In this document: piece after piece, positions 53,086-60,910 of the stretch | How the letters are laid out: each line of letters starts with the position of its first letter | Numbering within the stretch: position 1 is the first letter of the stretch | Assembly (NCBI RefSeq): GCF_001611795.1 | Contig: NZ_CP015098.1 | Coordinates: 3,534,001 to 3,598,000, forward strand | Direction: 5' to 3' | Length of the DNA: 64,000 nt | Origin: Streptomyces qaidamensis | GTDB lineage: Bacteria; Actinomycetota; Actinomycetes; Streptomycetales; Streptomycetaceae | Position numbers and translations under genes: made by a program | The notes under the pieces: model-generated | The model's database searches: none | Told to the model about the DNA's origin: nothing | The model's input: only the letters and a program-made list of their open reading frames with translations

Positions 53086-54903
53086 ATGAATGCCGAGAGT
53101 GAGACCGAGAGGGACGCCCGGAGGCCGCCTGCCGGGGTCGCCGTCGTGGTGATCGGTTACGACGACGCCGTCCATGTGACGGACGCCGTGCGGTCGGCGC
53201 TCGCCCAGGGACCGGCCGTGCGCGAGGTGGTGGCCGTCGACGACTGCTCGACGGACGGCAGCGTCGGCCTGCTCGACCGGCTCGCCGCCTCGGAGCCCCG
53301 CCTGAAGGTGATCCGCCGCCGGGCCAACAGCGGCGGCTGCGGCACCCCGCGCAACACCGGGCTCGACGCGGTGACCTCGCCGTACGTGATGTTCCTGGAC
53401 AGCGACGACGTCCTGCCGCCCGGCGCGGCCGCGGCGCTGCTCGAAGCGGCCGAGGGCGCGCACGCCGAGGTCGCGGGCGGCCTGTGCGTACGCCGTGAGC
53501 TGCCGTCGGGGCGCGAAGTCCCCTGGCAGGCGCGCCTCTACGCGCTGCACGCCGTCGTACCGCACCCCGCTCGGCGGCCGCGCCTGGTCCACGACACGCT
53601 CTGCGTCAACAAGCTCTACCGCACCGGCTTCCTGCGGGCGCACGGCATCCGCTTCCCCGAGGGCCGCTTCCCGTACGAGGACGTCGTCTTCACCGCGCGT
53701 GTCCTGGCCGCTGCTCCCCGTATCGCCCTGGTCCCGGACCGGGTGTACGTCTGGCACGTGCGCCGGTCGGCCGGGCGGCTGTCGATCTCCCTGGACCGGT
53801 CCGGCGTCGAGAACTGGAGGGCCCGCACGGAGGCGTGCCGGCAGGCGTACGAGGTGCTGCTGGGCGCCGGGCAGAAGGAACTCGCGCGGGCCGTGCGTGC
53901 CAAGTTCCTCGACCACGACCTGCGGATGTACGTGCGCGAACTGGGGCTGCGCGACGCCGCGTACCGGCGGGCGTGGTGGGAGCTCACGCGGGCGCACCTC
54001 GCGGAGTACGACGCCGACGACTGGGCGCGCAACCCGGCCGCTCCCGGCCGGCTGATCGGGCGGGTCGTCCTGGCCTGCCCGGAGCCGTGCGACCTGCCCC
54101 GGCTGCGGGAGCTCGCGGCCCGCCCGGCCCGCCTGTGCCCGCCGTACGCCCGTGCCGCGGACGGCACGCCGGTCTGGTCGGACGCCCTCCCGGTCTCCCT
54201 GGAGCCGCTGCTGGCCCGGCCGGTGCGCGCGCTGCCCCTCGCCGTCGACGCGGAGCTGCGGCCGTGCGCGCGCGGCATCCGGCTGCGGCTGCGCCTGCAC
54301 GAGCTGTACGGGCGGGTGGCGCAGGCGGGGCCGGAGACGGTGGAGGCGGAGTGGCTGCACCGGGACGACGGGAGCCTGGCGGTCCGGGACACGGCCGTGC
54401 CGCTCGCGCCGTGCCCGAGCGGCTCCGAGCCCGCCGGGACCCCCGGTTCCGGAGCCGTGGCGCTCGCACAGGGCCCGGAGCCCGCCGGGAGAGCCGGTTC
54501 ACGAGCCATGGCGCTCGCAGAGGGCGCCGAGCCCGCCGGAGCCGTGGCGCTCGGACCCTGCGCGCAGGGCTCCGAGCCCGCCGGGACCACCGGTTCCGTC
54601 CGCGGTGGCGCCTGGTCGGCGGAGGTGGCCGTCGATCTCGCCGCGCTGTCCGCGTTCGGCGCGGGCACCTGGGACCTGCGCCTTCGTATCCGCTTTCGCG
54701 ACGGCGTGAGCCGCGACGTCTCGGCGCACGCGCTCACGGGCGCCGGTCTGCTGCGCCGCAGCGCTGTCCCGAGCGCCCGGCACGGCGTGGTACTCGTACA
54801 GCCGTACGCCACCCACTCCGGCGCGCTGGCGCTGCGGGTGGCCCCCGGCGTACGCGGTGTGCTGTCGGTCGCCCGCGCGCGGCTGCGCCGCCTGCTTCAC
54901 TGA
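53086..54903 (+). CDS. GT2 glycosyltransferase with C-terminal extension
   Basis: 605 residues from the ATG at 53086 (GTG at 53083 also in frame; no clear ribosome site). The GT2 domain is complete (VAVVVIGYDDAVHVTDAVRSALAQG; VDDCSTDGS; NSGGCGTPRNTGLDAV; MFLDSDD). The middle (~230-340) is helical and acid/base rich (YEDVVFTARVLAAAPRIALVPDRVYVWHVRRSAG). The C-terminal third has a beta-rich domain (RLRLRLHELYGRVAQAGPETVEAEW) interrupted by a ~60-residue Pro/Gly/Ala low-complexity insert with repeated GSEPAG / MALAEG / AVALA units. It has the same domain order as the protein at 60907. Likely adds a sugar to the surface polymer. Confidence 0.8.
   Translation: MNAESETERDARRPPAGVAVVVIGYDDAVHVTDAVRSALAQGPAVREVVAVDDCSTDGSVGLLDRLAASEPRLKVIRRRANSGGCGTPRNTGLDAVTSPYVMFLDSDDVLPPGAAAALLEAAEGAHAEVAGGLCVRRELPSGREVPWQARLYALHAVVPHPARRPRLVHDTLCVNKLYRTGFLRAHGIRFPEGRFPYEDVVFTARVLAAAPRIALVPDRVYVWHVRRSAGRLSISLDRSGVENWRARTEACRQAYEVLLGAGQKELARAVRAKFLDHDLRMYVRELGLRDAAYRRAWWELTRAHLAEYDADDWARNPAAPGRLIGRVVLACPEPCDLPRLRELAARPARLCPPYARAADGTPVWSDALPVSLEPLLARPVRALPLAVDAELRPCARGIRLRLRLHELYGRVAQAGPETVEAEWLHRDDGSLAVRDTAVPLAPCPSGSEPAGTPGSGAVALAQGPEPAGRAGSRAMALAEGAEPAGAVALGPCAQGSEPAGTTGSVRGGAWSAEVAVDLAALSAFGAGTWDLRLRIRFRDGVSRDVSAHALTGAGLLRRSAVPSARHGVVLVQPYATHSGALALRVAPGVRGVLSVARARLRRLLH
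54418..54600 (+). repeat. degenerate repeats inside the GT2 gene
   Basis: GGGCTCCGAGCCCGCCGGGA-type units and GAGCCGTGGCGCTCG units recur about three times each, encoding the Ser-Glu-Pro-Ala-Gly insert. Confidence 0.65.
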
Positions 54904-54974
54904 GAGCACCAGTCCGCGACGGAGCAGCGCACCGCACCACCACCACGGGCCAACTGACGAGGGGACGGCCGCAC

Positions 54975-55955
54975 ATGACCTGGTTGATCACCGGCGGCGC
55001 CGGCTACATCGGCGCGCACGTCGTACGGGCGATGACCGCGGCGGGCGAGCAGGCGGTGGTGTACGACGACCTGTCCACCGGCTTCGCCGAGCGGGTGCCC
55101 GACGGGGTGCCGCTGGTGGTGGGCTCGACCCTGGACGCCGAGCGGCTCGCCCGCACCCTCGCGGACCACGCTGTCACCGGAGTCGTCCACCTCGCGGCGA
55201 AGAAGCAGGTGGCCGAGTCGGTGGAACGGCCGCTGCACTACTACCGGGAGAACGTCGAGGGGCTGCGGGTCCTGCTGGACGCCGTGACGGCAGCGAAGGT
55301 GCCGTCCTTCGTCTTCTCCTCGTCGGCGGCGGTGTACGGCATGCCGGACGTGGACCTCGTGACGGAGGAGACGCCGTGCCTGCCCATGTCGCCGTACGGC
55401 GAGACCAAGCTGGCCGGTGAGTGGCTGGTCCGGGCGACCGGCCGGGCGACCGGGTTGTCGACCGCGTGCCTGCGCTACTTCAACGTGGCGGGCGCCGCCG
55501 GCCCGGAACTCGCGGACACCGGGGTGTTCAACCTCGTGCCGATGGTCTTCGAGAAGCTCACCGAGAACGCGCCGCCGCGCGTCTTCGGCGACGACTACCC
55601 GACCCCGGACGGCACCTGCGTGCGCGACTACATCCACGTGGTCGACCTGGCCGAGGCCCATGTCGCGGCGGCGGCGGCCCTGCGCTCCTCCCCCGGCCGC
55701 GACCTCACGCTCAACATCGGCCGGGGCGAGGGCGTCTCCGTCCGCGAGATGATCGACCGCATCAACGCCGTCACCGGCCACGACCGCCCGCCCGCCGTCA
55801 CCCCCCGCCGCCCGGGCGACCCGGCCCGGGTCGTGGCCTCCGCCGGCCGCGCCGCCGCGGAACTGGGCTGGAAGGCCCGGCTCGACGTGCAGGACATGAT
55901 CGCGTCGGCGTGGGAGGGGTGGCTGCGGCTGCATCCAGAGGCGGGACGGGGCTGA
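54975..55955 (+). CDS. galE: UDP-glucose 4-epimerase (extended SDR)
   Basis: 326 residues. The NAD-binding GGAGYIG lies at residues 7-13; catalytic Tyr141 and Lys145 are in SPYGETKLAGE; SSSAAVYG supplies the Ser. YFNVAGAAGPELADTGVFNLVPMVFEKLTENAPPRVFGDDYPTPDGTCVRDYIHVVDLAEAHV is the standard GalE substrate region. It interconverts UDP-glucose and UDP-galactose (or the N-acetyl forms), supplying donors for the adjacent glycosyltransferases. It follows the GT2 gene by 71 bases in the same direction. Confidence 0.93.
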   Translation: MTWLITGGAGYIGAHVVRAMTAAGEQAVVYDDLSTGFAERVPDGVPLVVGSTLDAERLARTLADHAVTGVVHLAAKKQVAESVERPLHYYRENVEGLRVLLDAVTAAKVPSFVFSSSAAVYGMPDVDLVTEETPCLPMSPYGETKLAGEWLVRATGRATGLSTACLRYFNVAGAAGPELADTGVFNLVPMVFEKLTENAPPRVFGDDYPTPDGTCVRDYIHVVDLAEAHVAAAAALRSSPGRDLTLNIGRGEGVSVREMIDRINAVTGHDRPPAVTPRRPGDPARVVASAGRAAAELGWKARLDVQDMIASAWEGWLRLHPEAGRG

Positions 55956-56098
55956 TCCGCCCCGGCACCGGGGCGAGCCCCGGCGCGCTGCCGGGCTCAC
56001 TCCTGTGGGCGCACGCTCCGGGCCGCAGCAAGGCCCGCCGCCACGCCCCCCCACTCCGGCCTCCGTGGCAACGCCCCTGACGGCACCGCGCCGCCGGC

Positions 56099-56725
56099 CT
56101 AGAGCGCCTTGAGCCCCTCCGACGTGGCCCGGGCCAGCGCGCCCAGGTACCCCTTCGGCAGCTTCGGGCTGCGGATGACCACCGAGCGCCAGTAGAGCGG
56201 GCCGGAGATCAGGTCGAGCGCGAGGTCGTGGTCGATGCCCTCGCTGAGTTCACCGCGGCGTTCCGCCGCCGTCACGATGCCGGTGGCGACCCCGTCCTGA
56301 CCTTCCCGCAGGGCCTTTTGCAGGGCCTCGGCGATGTCGGGGTTGCGGGCCGCCTCGGCCTGGAGATCGGGGATGACCTGCGAGGCGACGGGGTGGCGCA
56401 GGGCGCGGGACGTCACCTCGTAGAGGAGCCGCAGGTCGCCCTCCAGGGAGCCGGTGTCCGGCGCGGGCAGGCCCTGCACGGCGAGCGCCGAGACGATGTC
56501 GAGCACCAGGTGCAGCTTGGAGCGCCAGCGGCGGTACACCGCCGTCTTCCCGACCCCCGCCCGGCGGGCGATCCCCTCGATGGACATCCGCGCGTAGCCG
56601 ACGGCCGCGAGCTCCTCGAAGACGGCCGCCCGGATCGCTTCCGTCACGTCCTCCCGCAGTACGGCCGCCCCCGCGGGGGCCCGGCGGCGCGGGGGCTGCT
56701 GGGGCTCGTCGGGCTTCGTCGTCAT
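56099..56725 (-). CDS. TetR-family transcriptional regulator
   Basis: 208 residues from the ATG at 56725; an in-frame GTG at 56746 is possible and no clear ribosome site marks either. The helix-turn-helix is VTEAIRAAVFEELAAVGYARMSIEGIARRAGVGKTAVYRRWRSKLHLVLD. The C-terminal domain (LPAPDTGSLEGDLRLLYEVTSRALRHPVASQVIPDLQAEA) is a common TetR type. It is divergent from the TagGH-like exporter, and two tandem operator-like repeats lie in the gap, so it probably represses that export operon and itself. Ligand unknown. Confidence 0.88.
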   Translation of the reverse strand: MTTKPDEPQQPPRRRAPAGAAVLREDVTEAIRAAVFEELAAVGYARMSIEGIARRAGVGKTAVYRRWRSKLHLVLDIVSALAVQGLPAPDTGSLEGDLRLLYEVTSRALRHPVASQVIPDLQAEAARNPDIAEALQKALREGQDGVATGIVTAAERRGELSEGIDHDLALDLISGPLYWRSVVIRSPKLPKGYLGALARATSEGLKAL

Positions 56726-56744
56726 GCCGACAGCATAGGGCGTC

Positions 56745-56769
56745 ACGACGAAACGGTTGCGTTCCGACG
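56745..56769. promoter_or_regulatory. TetR operator-like repeat, copy 1
   Basis: 25-bp unit, itself an imperfect inverted repeat (CGACGAAACG-GTTG-CGTTCCGACG, 8 of 10 arm positions complementary), 20 bases upstream of the TetR ATG. Confidence 0.7.
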
Positions 56770-56792
56770 CTGGCCCGGCGTACGCTCCCGTT

Positions 56793-56817
56793 ACGACGAT
56801 ACGGTCCCGTCCCGACG
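56793..56817. promoter_or_regulatory. TetR operator-like repeat, copy 2
   Basis: Same 25-bp unit with four mismatches, exactly 48 bp from copy 1 (four to five helix turns), nearer the ABC exporter genes. A 48-bp spacing permits cooperative binding. Confidence 0.7.
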
Positions 56818-56904
56818 TAAGAAGTCGTGAAGAGTCCGGTAAGAGCCGGCTCCTCCTCGCTCTTCACCCCCCAGGTCCCACACCCCCGAGCGAAAGCACC
56901 GGAT

Positions 56905-57819
56905 GTGAGTACGGTCCTCCACACACCGCCCCAGACCCCGGCCCCGGCCGAACACGACCTCGCGGCCCTCGCCGCCCGTCACGGCCTCGCGGTCAGCGGC
57001 GCCCGGCCCTCCCTGCCCGAGTACGTCCGGCAGCTGTGGGCGCGCCGCCACTTCATCACCGCGTTCGCCACCGCCAAGCTCACCGCCCAGTACAGCCAGG
57101 CGAAGCTCGGCCAGGTCTGGCAGGTGATGACCCCGCTGCTGAACGCGGCGGTCTACTACTTCATCTTCGGCGTACTGCTCGGCACCAAGCACGGCGTGCC
57201 CGACTACATCCCGTTCCTGGTCACGGGCGTGTTCATCTGGACGTTCACGCAGAGCTCGATCATGGCGGGCACCCGCGCCATCTCCGGCAACCTCGGCCTG
57301 GTACGCGCCCTGCACTTCCCGCGCGCCGCCCTGCCGATCTCCTTCTGCCTCCAGCAGCTCCAGCAGCTGATGTTCTCCATGGGCGCCCTGGTCGTCATCC
57401 TGCTCTGCTTCGGCGTGCCGGTCGGCGCGTCCTGGCTGCTGGCGCTGCCGGCCCTGTTCCTGCAGTTCACGTTCAACGCGGGCATCTCCCTGGTCATGGC
57501 CCGGATGGGCGCCAAGACCCCCGACATCGCCCAGCTGATGCCGTTCGTGCTGCGCACCTGGATGTATGTCTCGGGCGTCATGTGGAGCATCGACAAGCTG
57601 GCGCAGAAGGACAGCCTGCCCCACGTGGTGACGCTCGCGCTGGCGGCGAACCCGGCCGCCGTCTACATCGACCTGATGCGCTTCTCCCTGATCGACAGCT
57701 TCCACGCGAGCCAGCTCCCCACTCATGTGTGGGCCCTCGCCGCCGGGTGGGCACTGGTCGCCGGTGTCGGCGGGTTCATCTACTTCTGGAAGGCTGAGGA
57801 GACGTACGGCCGTGGCTGA
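56905..57819 (+). CDS. ABC-2 polysaccharide export permease (TagG/Wzm type)
   Basis: 304 residues from the GTG at 56905 (GTG at 56827 would add 26 residues). Six membrane segments and the ABC-2 family motif LTAQYSQAKLGQVWQVMTPLLNAAVYYFIFGVLL near residue 50. Such permeases export teichoic acids or O-antigen-like polymers across the membrane. It overlaps the ATPase gene by eight bases. The pair is followed by a TagF-fusion gene, so the cargo is probably the polymer built in this region. Confidence 0.9.
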   Translation: MSTVLHTPPQTPAPAEHDLAALAARHGLAVSGARPSLPEYVRQLWARRHFITAFATAKLTAQYSQAKLGQVWQVMTPLLNAAVYYFIFGVLLGTKHGVPDYIPFLVTGVFIWTFTQSSIMAGTRAISGNLGLVRALHFPRAALPISFCLQQLQQLMFSMGALVVILLCFGVPVGASWLLALPALFLQFTFNAGISLVMARMGAKTPDIAQLMPFVLRTWMYVSGVMWSIDKLAQKDSLPHVVTLALAANPAAVYIDLMRFSLIDSFHASQLPTHVWALAAGWALVAGVGGFIYFWKAEETYGRG

Positions 57820-58636
57820 GCACCCGAGCGAGAAGATCCCCACCGTCGTCGCCGACGGCGTCGACATCGTCTACCGCGTCAACGGCACCGGCACCGGACG
57901 CGGCTCCGCGACCGCCGCCCTCAACCGCATCGTGCGCCGCAAGCAGACCGAGAAGGCCTCGGGCGTGCGCCGGGTGCACGCCGTGAGGAACGTGTCCTTC
58001 GTCGCCTACCGCGGTGAGGCGATCGGCCTGATCGGCACCAACGGCTCCGGCAAGTCGACCCTGCTGAAGGCCGTCGCCGGGCTCCTGCCCGTGGAGAACG
58101 GCCGGATCTACACCGACGGCCAGCCCTCCCTGCTCGGCGTCAACGCCGCCCTGATGAACGACCTGACCGGCGAGCGCAACGTGCACCTCGGCGGCCTGGC
58201 CATGGGCATGTCCCGCGAGCAGGTCAAGGACCGCTACCAGGAGATCGTCGACTTCTCGGGCATCAACGAGAAGGGCGACTTCATCACGCTGCCGATGCGG
58301 ACGTACTCCTCCGGCATGGCCGCGCGGCTGCGGTTCTCCATCGCCGCCGCCAAGGACCACGACGTCCTGCTCATCGACGAGGCGCTGGCCACCGGCGACC
58401 GCTCCTTCCAGAAGCGCTCCGAAGAGCGCATCCGCGAGCTGCGCAAGCACGCGGGCACGGTGTTCCTGGTCAGCCACAACAACAAGTCGATCCGCGACAC
58501 CTGCGACCGGGTGCTGTGGCTGGAGCGCGGGGAACTGCGCATGGACGGGCCGACGGAGGACGTGCTCAAGGAGTACGAGGCGTTCACCGGCGACAAGGCG
58601 GACAAGCCGAAGGCGAAGGCCACCGTTCCCTCGTGA
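57812..58636 (+). CDS. ABC polysaccharide export ATPase (TagH/Wzt type)
   Basis: 274 residues from GTG at 57812 with GAGGAGA nine bases upstream, inside the permease end. Walker A is GTNGSGKST, the ABC signature is YSSGMAARLRFSIAAA, Walker B is VLLIDEALATGDRSF. The DEALATGD and SSGM forms are diagnostic of polysaccharide exporters rather than other ABC families. No extra C-terminal carbohydrate-binding domain is present, unlike some Wzt proteins. It powers the preceding permease. Confidence 0.93.
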   Translation: MAEHPSEKIPTVVADGVDIVYRVNGTGTGRGSATAALNRIVRRKQTEKASGVRRVHAVRNVSFVAYRGEAIGLIGTNGSGKSTLLKAVAGLLPVENGRIYTDGQPSLLGVNAALMNDLTGERNVHLGGLAMGMSREQVKDRYQEIVDFSGINEKGDFITLPMRTYSSGMAARLRFSIAAAKDHDVLLIDEALATGDRSFQKRSEERIRELRKHAGTVFLVSHNNKSIRDTCDRVLWLERGELRMDGPTEDVLKEYEAFTGDKADKPKAKATVPS

Positions 58637-58711
58637 GGCGCACCCGGTCGGCCGTTTCGCCCCATTGATGGCAGCATGACCGCATACCGTGCAGCTGCGA
58701 GAGGGGTCCCC

Positions 58712-60910
58712 GTGATGGCCGAGCTCAGCGTCGTCGTCCACGGGCCGAACGTTCAGGACCATCTGACGGAACTCCTCGGCTCCCTCGCCGCCCACCCCCT
58801 GCCGGACGCCGAGGTGATCGTGGCCGCGGTCGGCGACTGGGCCCGGGAGACCGCCGAACGGCACGCCCCGGAGGTCCAGGTCGTGCCGCTGCCGCACGGC
58901 ACGGGGGACGCGGCGGCCCGGGCGGAGGGCGCGGCCCGGGCCTCCGGCCGCTGGCTGCACTTCGTCCACGCCAAGGACGGCCTGCCGGCCGGCACCCCGC
59001 GCATGGTCGCCGAGCGGGTGGCCGAGCTCCCCGGCGAGGTCGACGTCCTCCTCGTGGACCACGTCCGCAGCACCTGGCACTCCTCCGGCATGCCCTCACC
59101 GGACGGCCCGCTCCTCGCCCGGGCGGGCCGCGCCGACGTCCCCCTCGACGACTGCTCGCCCCTGCTGCGGCTGACCCCGCTGCTCGGCACCCGCGTCCTG
59201 CGCGCGGACTTCTGGCGGGCGCACGAGCCCCGGCTCGCCACCGACGACGAGCCGTACGCGGCCCTGGCCGCCCTGCTGCTCGCCGACCGCGTCGCCTGCC
59301 TGCCGCACGTCGCCTACGAGGACCGCCGGCTGCGCCCCGCGAGCCTGCCCCCGGTCACCCCCGAGCAGCGCTACGGCCTCGTCGAGCGCTACGAGTCCCT
59401 CCTCGACCTCACCCGCGACCGGCGCGCCGCCCACACCGTGCTCTACGACCTCATGGTCCGCGACTGCCTGCGCACCTTCGCGCGTGGCGGCATGGAGGAG
59501 GAGGTCGCGCGGGAGTTCTTCCGCCGGGCGTCCCTGGCCGCCCGGCGCCGCCGCCCCGAGGGCCACCGCCGCCCGGGCGGGCTCGAAGGCGTCCGCCGCT
59601 CCCTGCTGGAGGAGGGCGCCTACGCGAAGTACCGGGCCTTCCAGACCGTCAACCGCACCCGCCGCACCGCCAAGTCGGCCGTACGGGCCCGTAAGCGCCA
59701 GGTGGGCGCCAGACTCCGTGACCACCAGTACCGCAGGGCGCTCGGCCGTCCCGTCAATCCGCACCTCGCGGTGTTCGCGGCGTACTGGAACCGCGGCGTC
59801 GCCTGCAACCCCGCCGCGATCGCCGCCAAGCTCGCCGAACTGGCCCCGCAGATCCACGCGGTGTGGGTGGTCACCGAGGAGAACGCGGCCCTGCTGCCGC
59901 CGGGCACCGACCACGTCGTGCCCGGCAGCCGCCGCTACTGGGAGGTGCTGGCGAGTGCCAAGTACCTCGTCAACAACGTCAACTTCGAGAACGCGGTGGT
60001 CAAACGCCCGGACGCGATCCACGTCCAGACCCACCACGGCACGCCCCTGAAGCGCATGGGCATCGACCAGATGGCGTTCCCGGCCGCCGCACAGGGCCTG
60101 GACTTCAAGGCGCTGCTGGAACGCATCGACCGATGGGACTTCAGCGTCTCGGCCAACAGCCACACCACCCGCATGTGGGAGCGGGCGTATCCGTCGCGCT
60201 ACGTCTCCCTGGACCACGGCTATCCGCGCAACGACGTCTACTACACGGCCGGCGCCGACGACATCCGCACGGTCCGCGACCGCCTCGGCATCGCCCCGGG
60301 CCGCCGTGCCGTCCTCTACGCGCCCACCCACCGCGACTACGAGGCCGGCTGGACCCCGCGCCTGGACCTCGCCACCCTCGCCGACCACCTGGGCGACGAC
60401 ACGGTCCTGCTCGTGCGCGGCCACTACTTCTACGGCGGCGCCGCCTCCCCCCTCACCCACCTGCGCCGCACCGGCCGGATCATCGACGTCTCCTCCTACG
60501 ACCCGGTCGAGGAACTGTGCCTGGCGGCGGACGCCCTGGTCACGGACTACTCCTCGATCATGTTCGACTACGCCAACCTCGACCGGCCGATCGTGATCTA
60601 CGCCGACGACTGGGAGACGTACCGCACCACCCGCGGCGTCTACTTCGACCTGATGGACCAGGCCCCGGGCCCGGTCGCCCGCACCCAGCAGGAGCTGACG
60701 GAGATCCTCACCACCGACGCCTGGCGCGACGAGAGCGCGGCGAAGACCCGGGCCGTCTTCCGGCGCCGGTTCTGCGAGTACGACGACGGGCGCGCCGCCG
60801 AACGCGTCGTCCGCCGGGTCTTCCTCGGCCAGGACCAACGGGACCTGCCGCCCGTGCTGCCGATCGAGGAACGCACGCCGGCCCCGACCCCGCAGGAGGC
60901 GACCGCATGA
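58712..60910 (+). CDS. GT2-like / TagF fusion with degenerate GT2 domain
   Basis: 732 residues from GTG at 58712, placed five bases after GAGAGGGG (ATG at 58676 is an alternative). The N-terminal ~240 residues align by pattern with the GT2 domains of the three paralogues at 39.8-46.7 kb (LSVVVHGPNVQDHLTELLGSLAAHPLPDAEVIV) but the DXD is gone: FVHAKDGLP replaces FLDSDD. The TagF domain is complete: HVQTHHGTPLKRMG (His442), LYAPTHRDYEAG, LLVRGHYFYG, LVTDYSSIMFDYANLDRPIVIYADDWETY. So it is probably a polyol-phosphate polymerase only. Its stop overlaps the next gene as ATGA. Confidence 0.87.
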   Translation: MMAELSVVVHGPNVQDHLTELLGSLAAHPLPDAEVIVAAVGDWARETAERHAPEVQVVPLPHGTGDAAARAEGAARASGRWLHFVHAKDGLPAGTPRMVAERVAELPGEVDVLLVDHVRSTWHSSGMPSPDGPLLARAGRADVPLDDCSPLLRLTPLLGTRVLRADFWRAHEPRLATDDEPYAALAALLLADRVACLPHVAYEDRRLRPASLPPVTPEQRYGLVERYESLLDLTRDRRAAHTVLYDLMVRDCLRTFARGGMEEEVAREFFRRASLAARRRRPEGHRRPGGLEGVRRSLLEEGAYAKYRAFQTVNRTRRTAKSAVRARKRQVGARLRDHQYRRALGRPVNPHLAVFAAYWNRGVACNPAAIAAKLAELAPQIHAVWVVTEENAALLPPGTDHVVPGSRRYWEVLASAKYLVNNVNFENAVVKRPDAIHVQTHHGTPLKRMGIDQMAFPAAAQGLDFKALLERIDRWDFSVSANSHTTRMWERAYPSRYVSLDHGYPRNDVYYTAGADDIRTVRDRLGIAPGRRAVLYAPTHRDYEAGWTPRLDLATLADHLGDDTVLLVRGHYFYGGAASPLTHLRRTGRIIDVSSYDPVEELCLAADALVTDYSSIMFDYANLDRPIVIYADDWETYRTTRGVYFDLMDQAPGPVARTQQELTEILTTDAWRDESAAKTRAVFRRRFCEYDDGRAAERVVRRVFLGQDQRDLPPVLPIEERTPAPTPQEATA

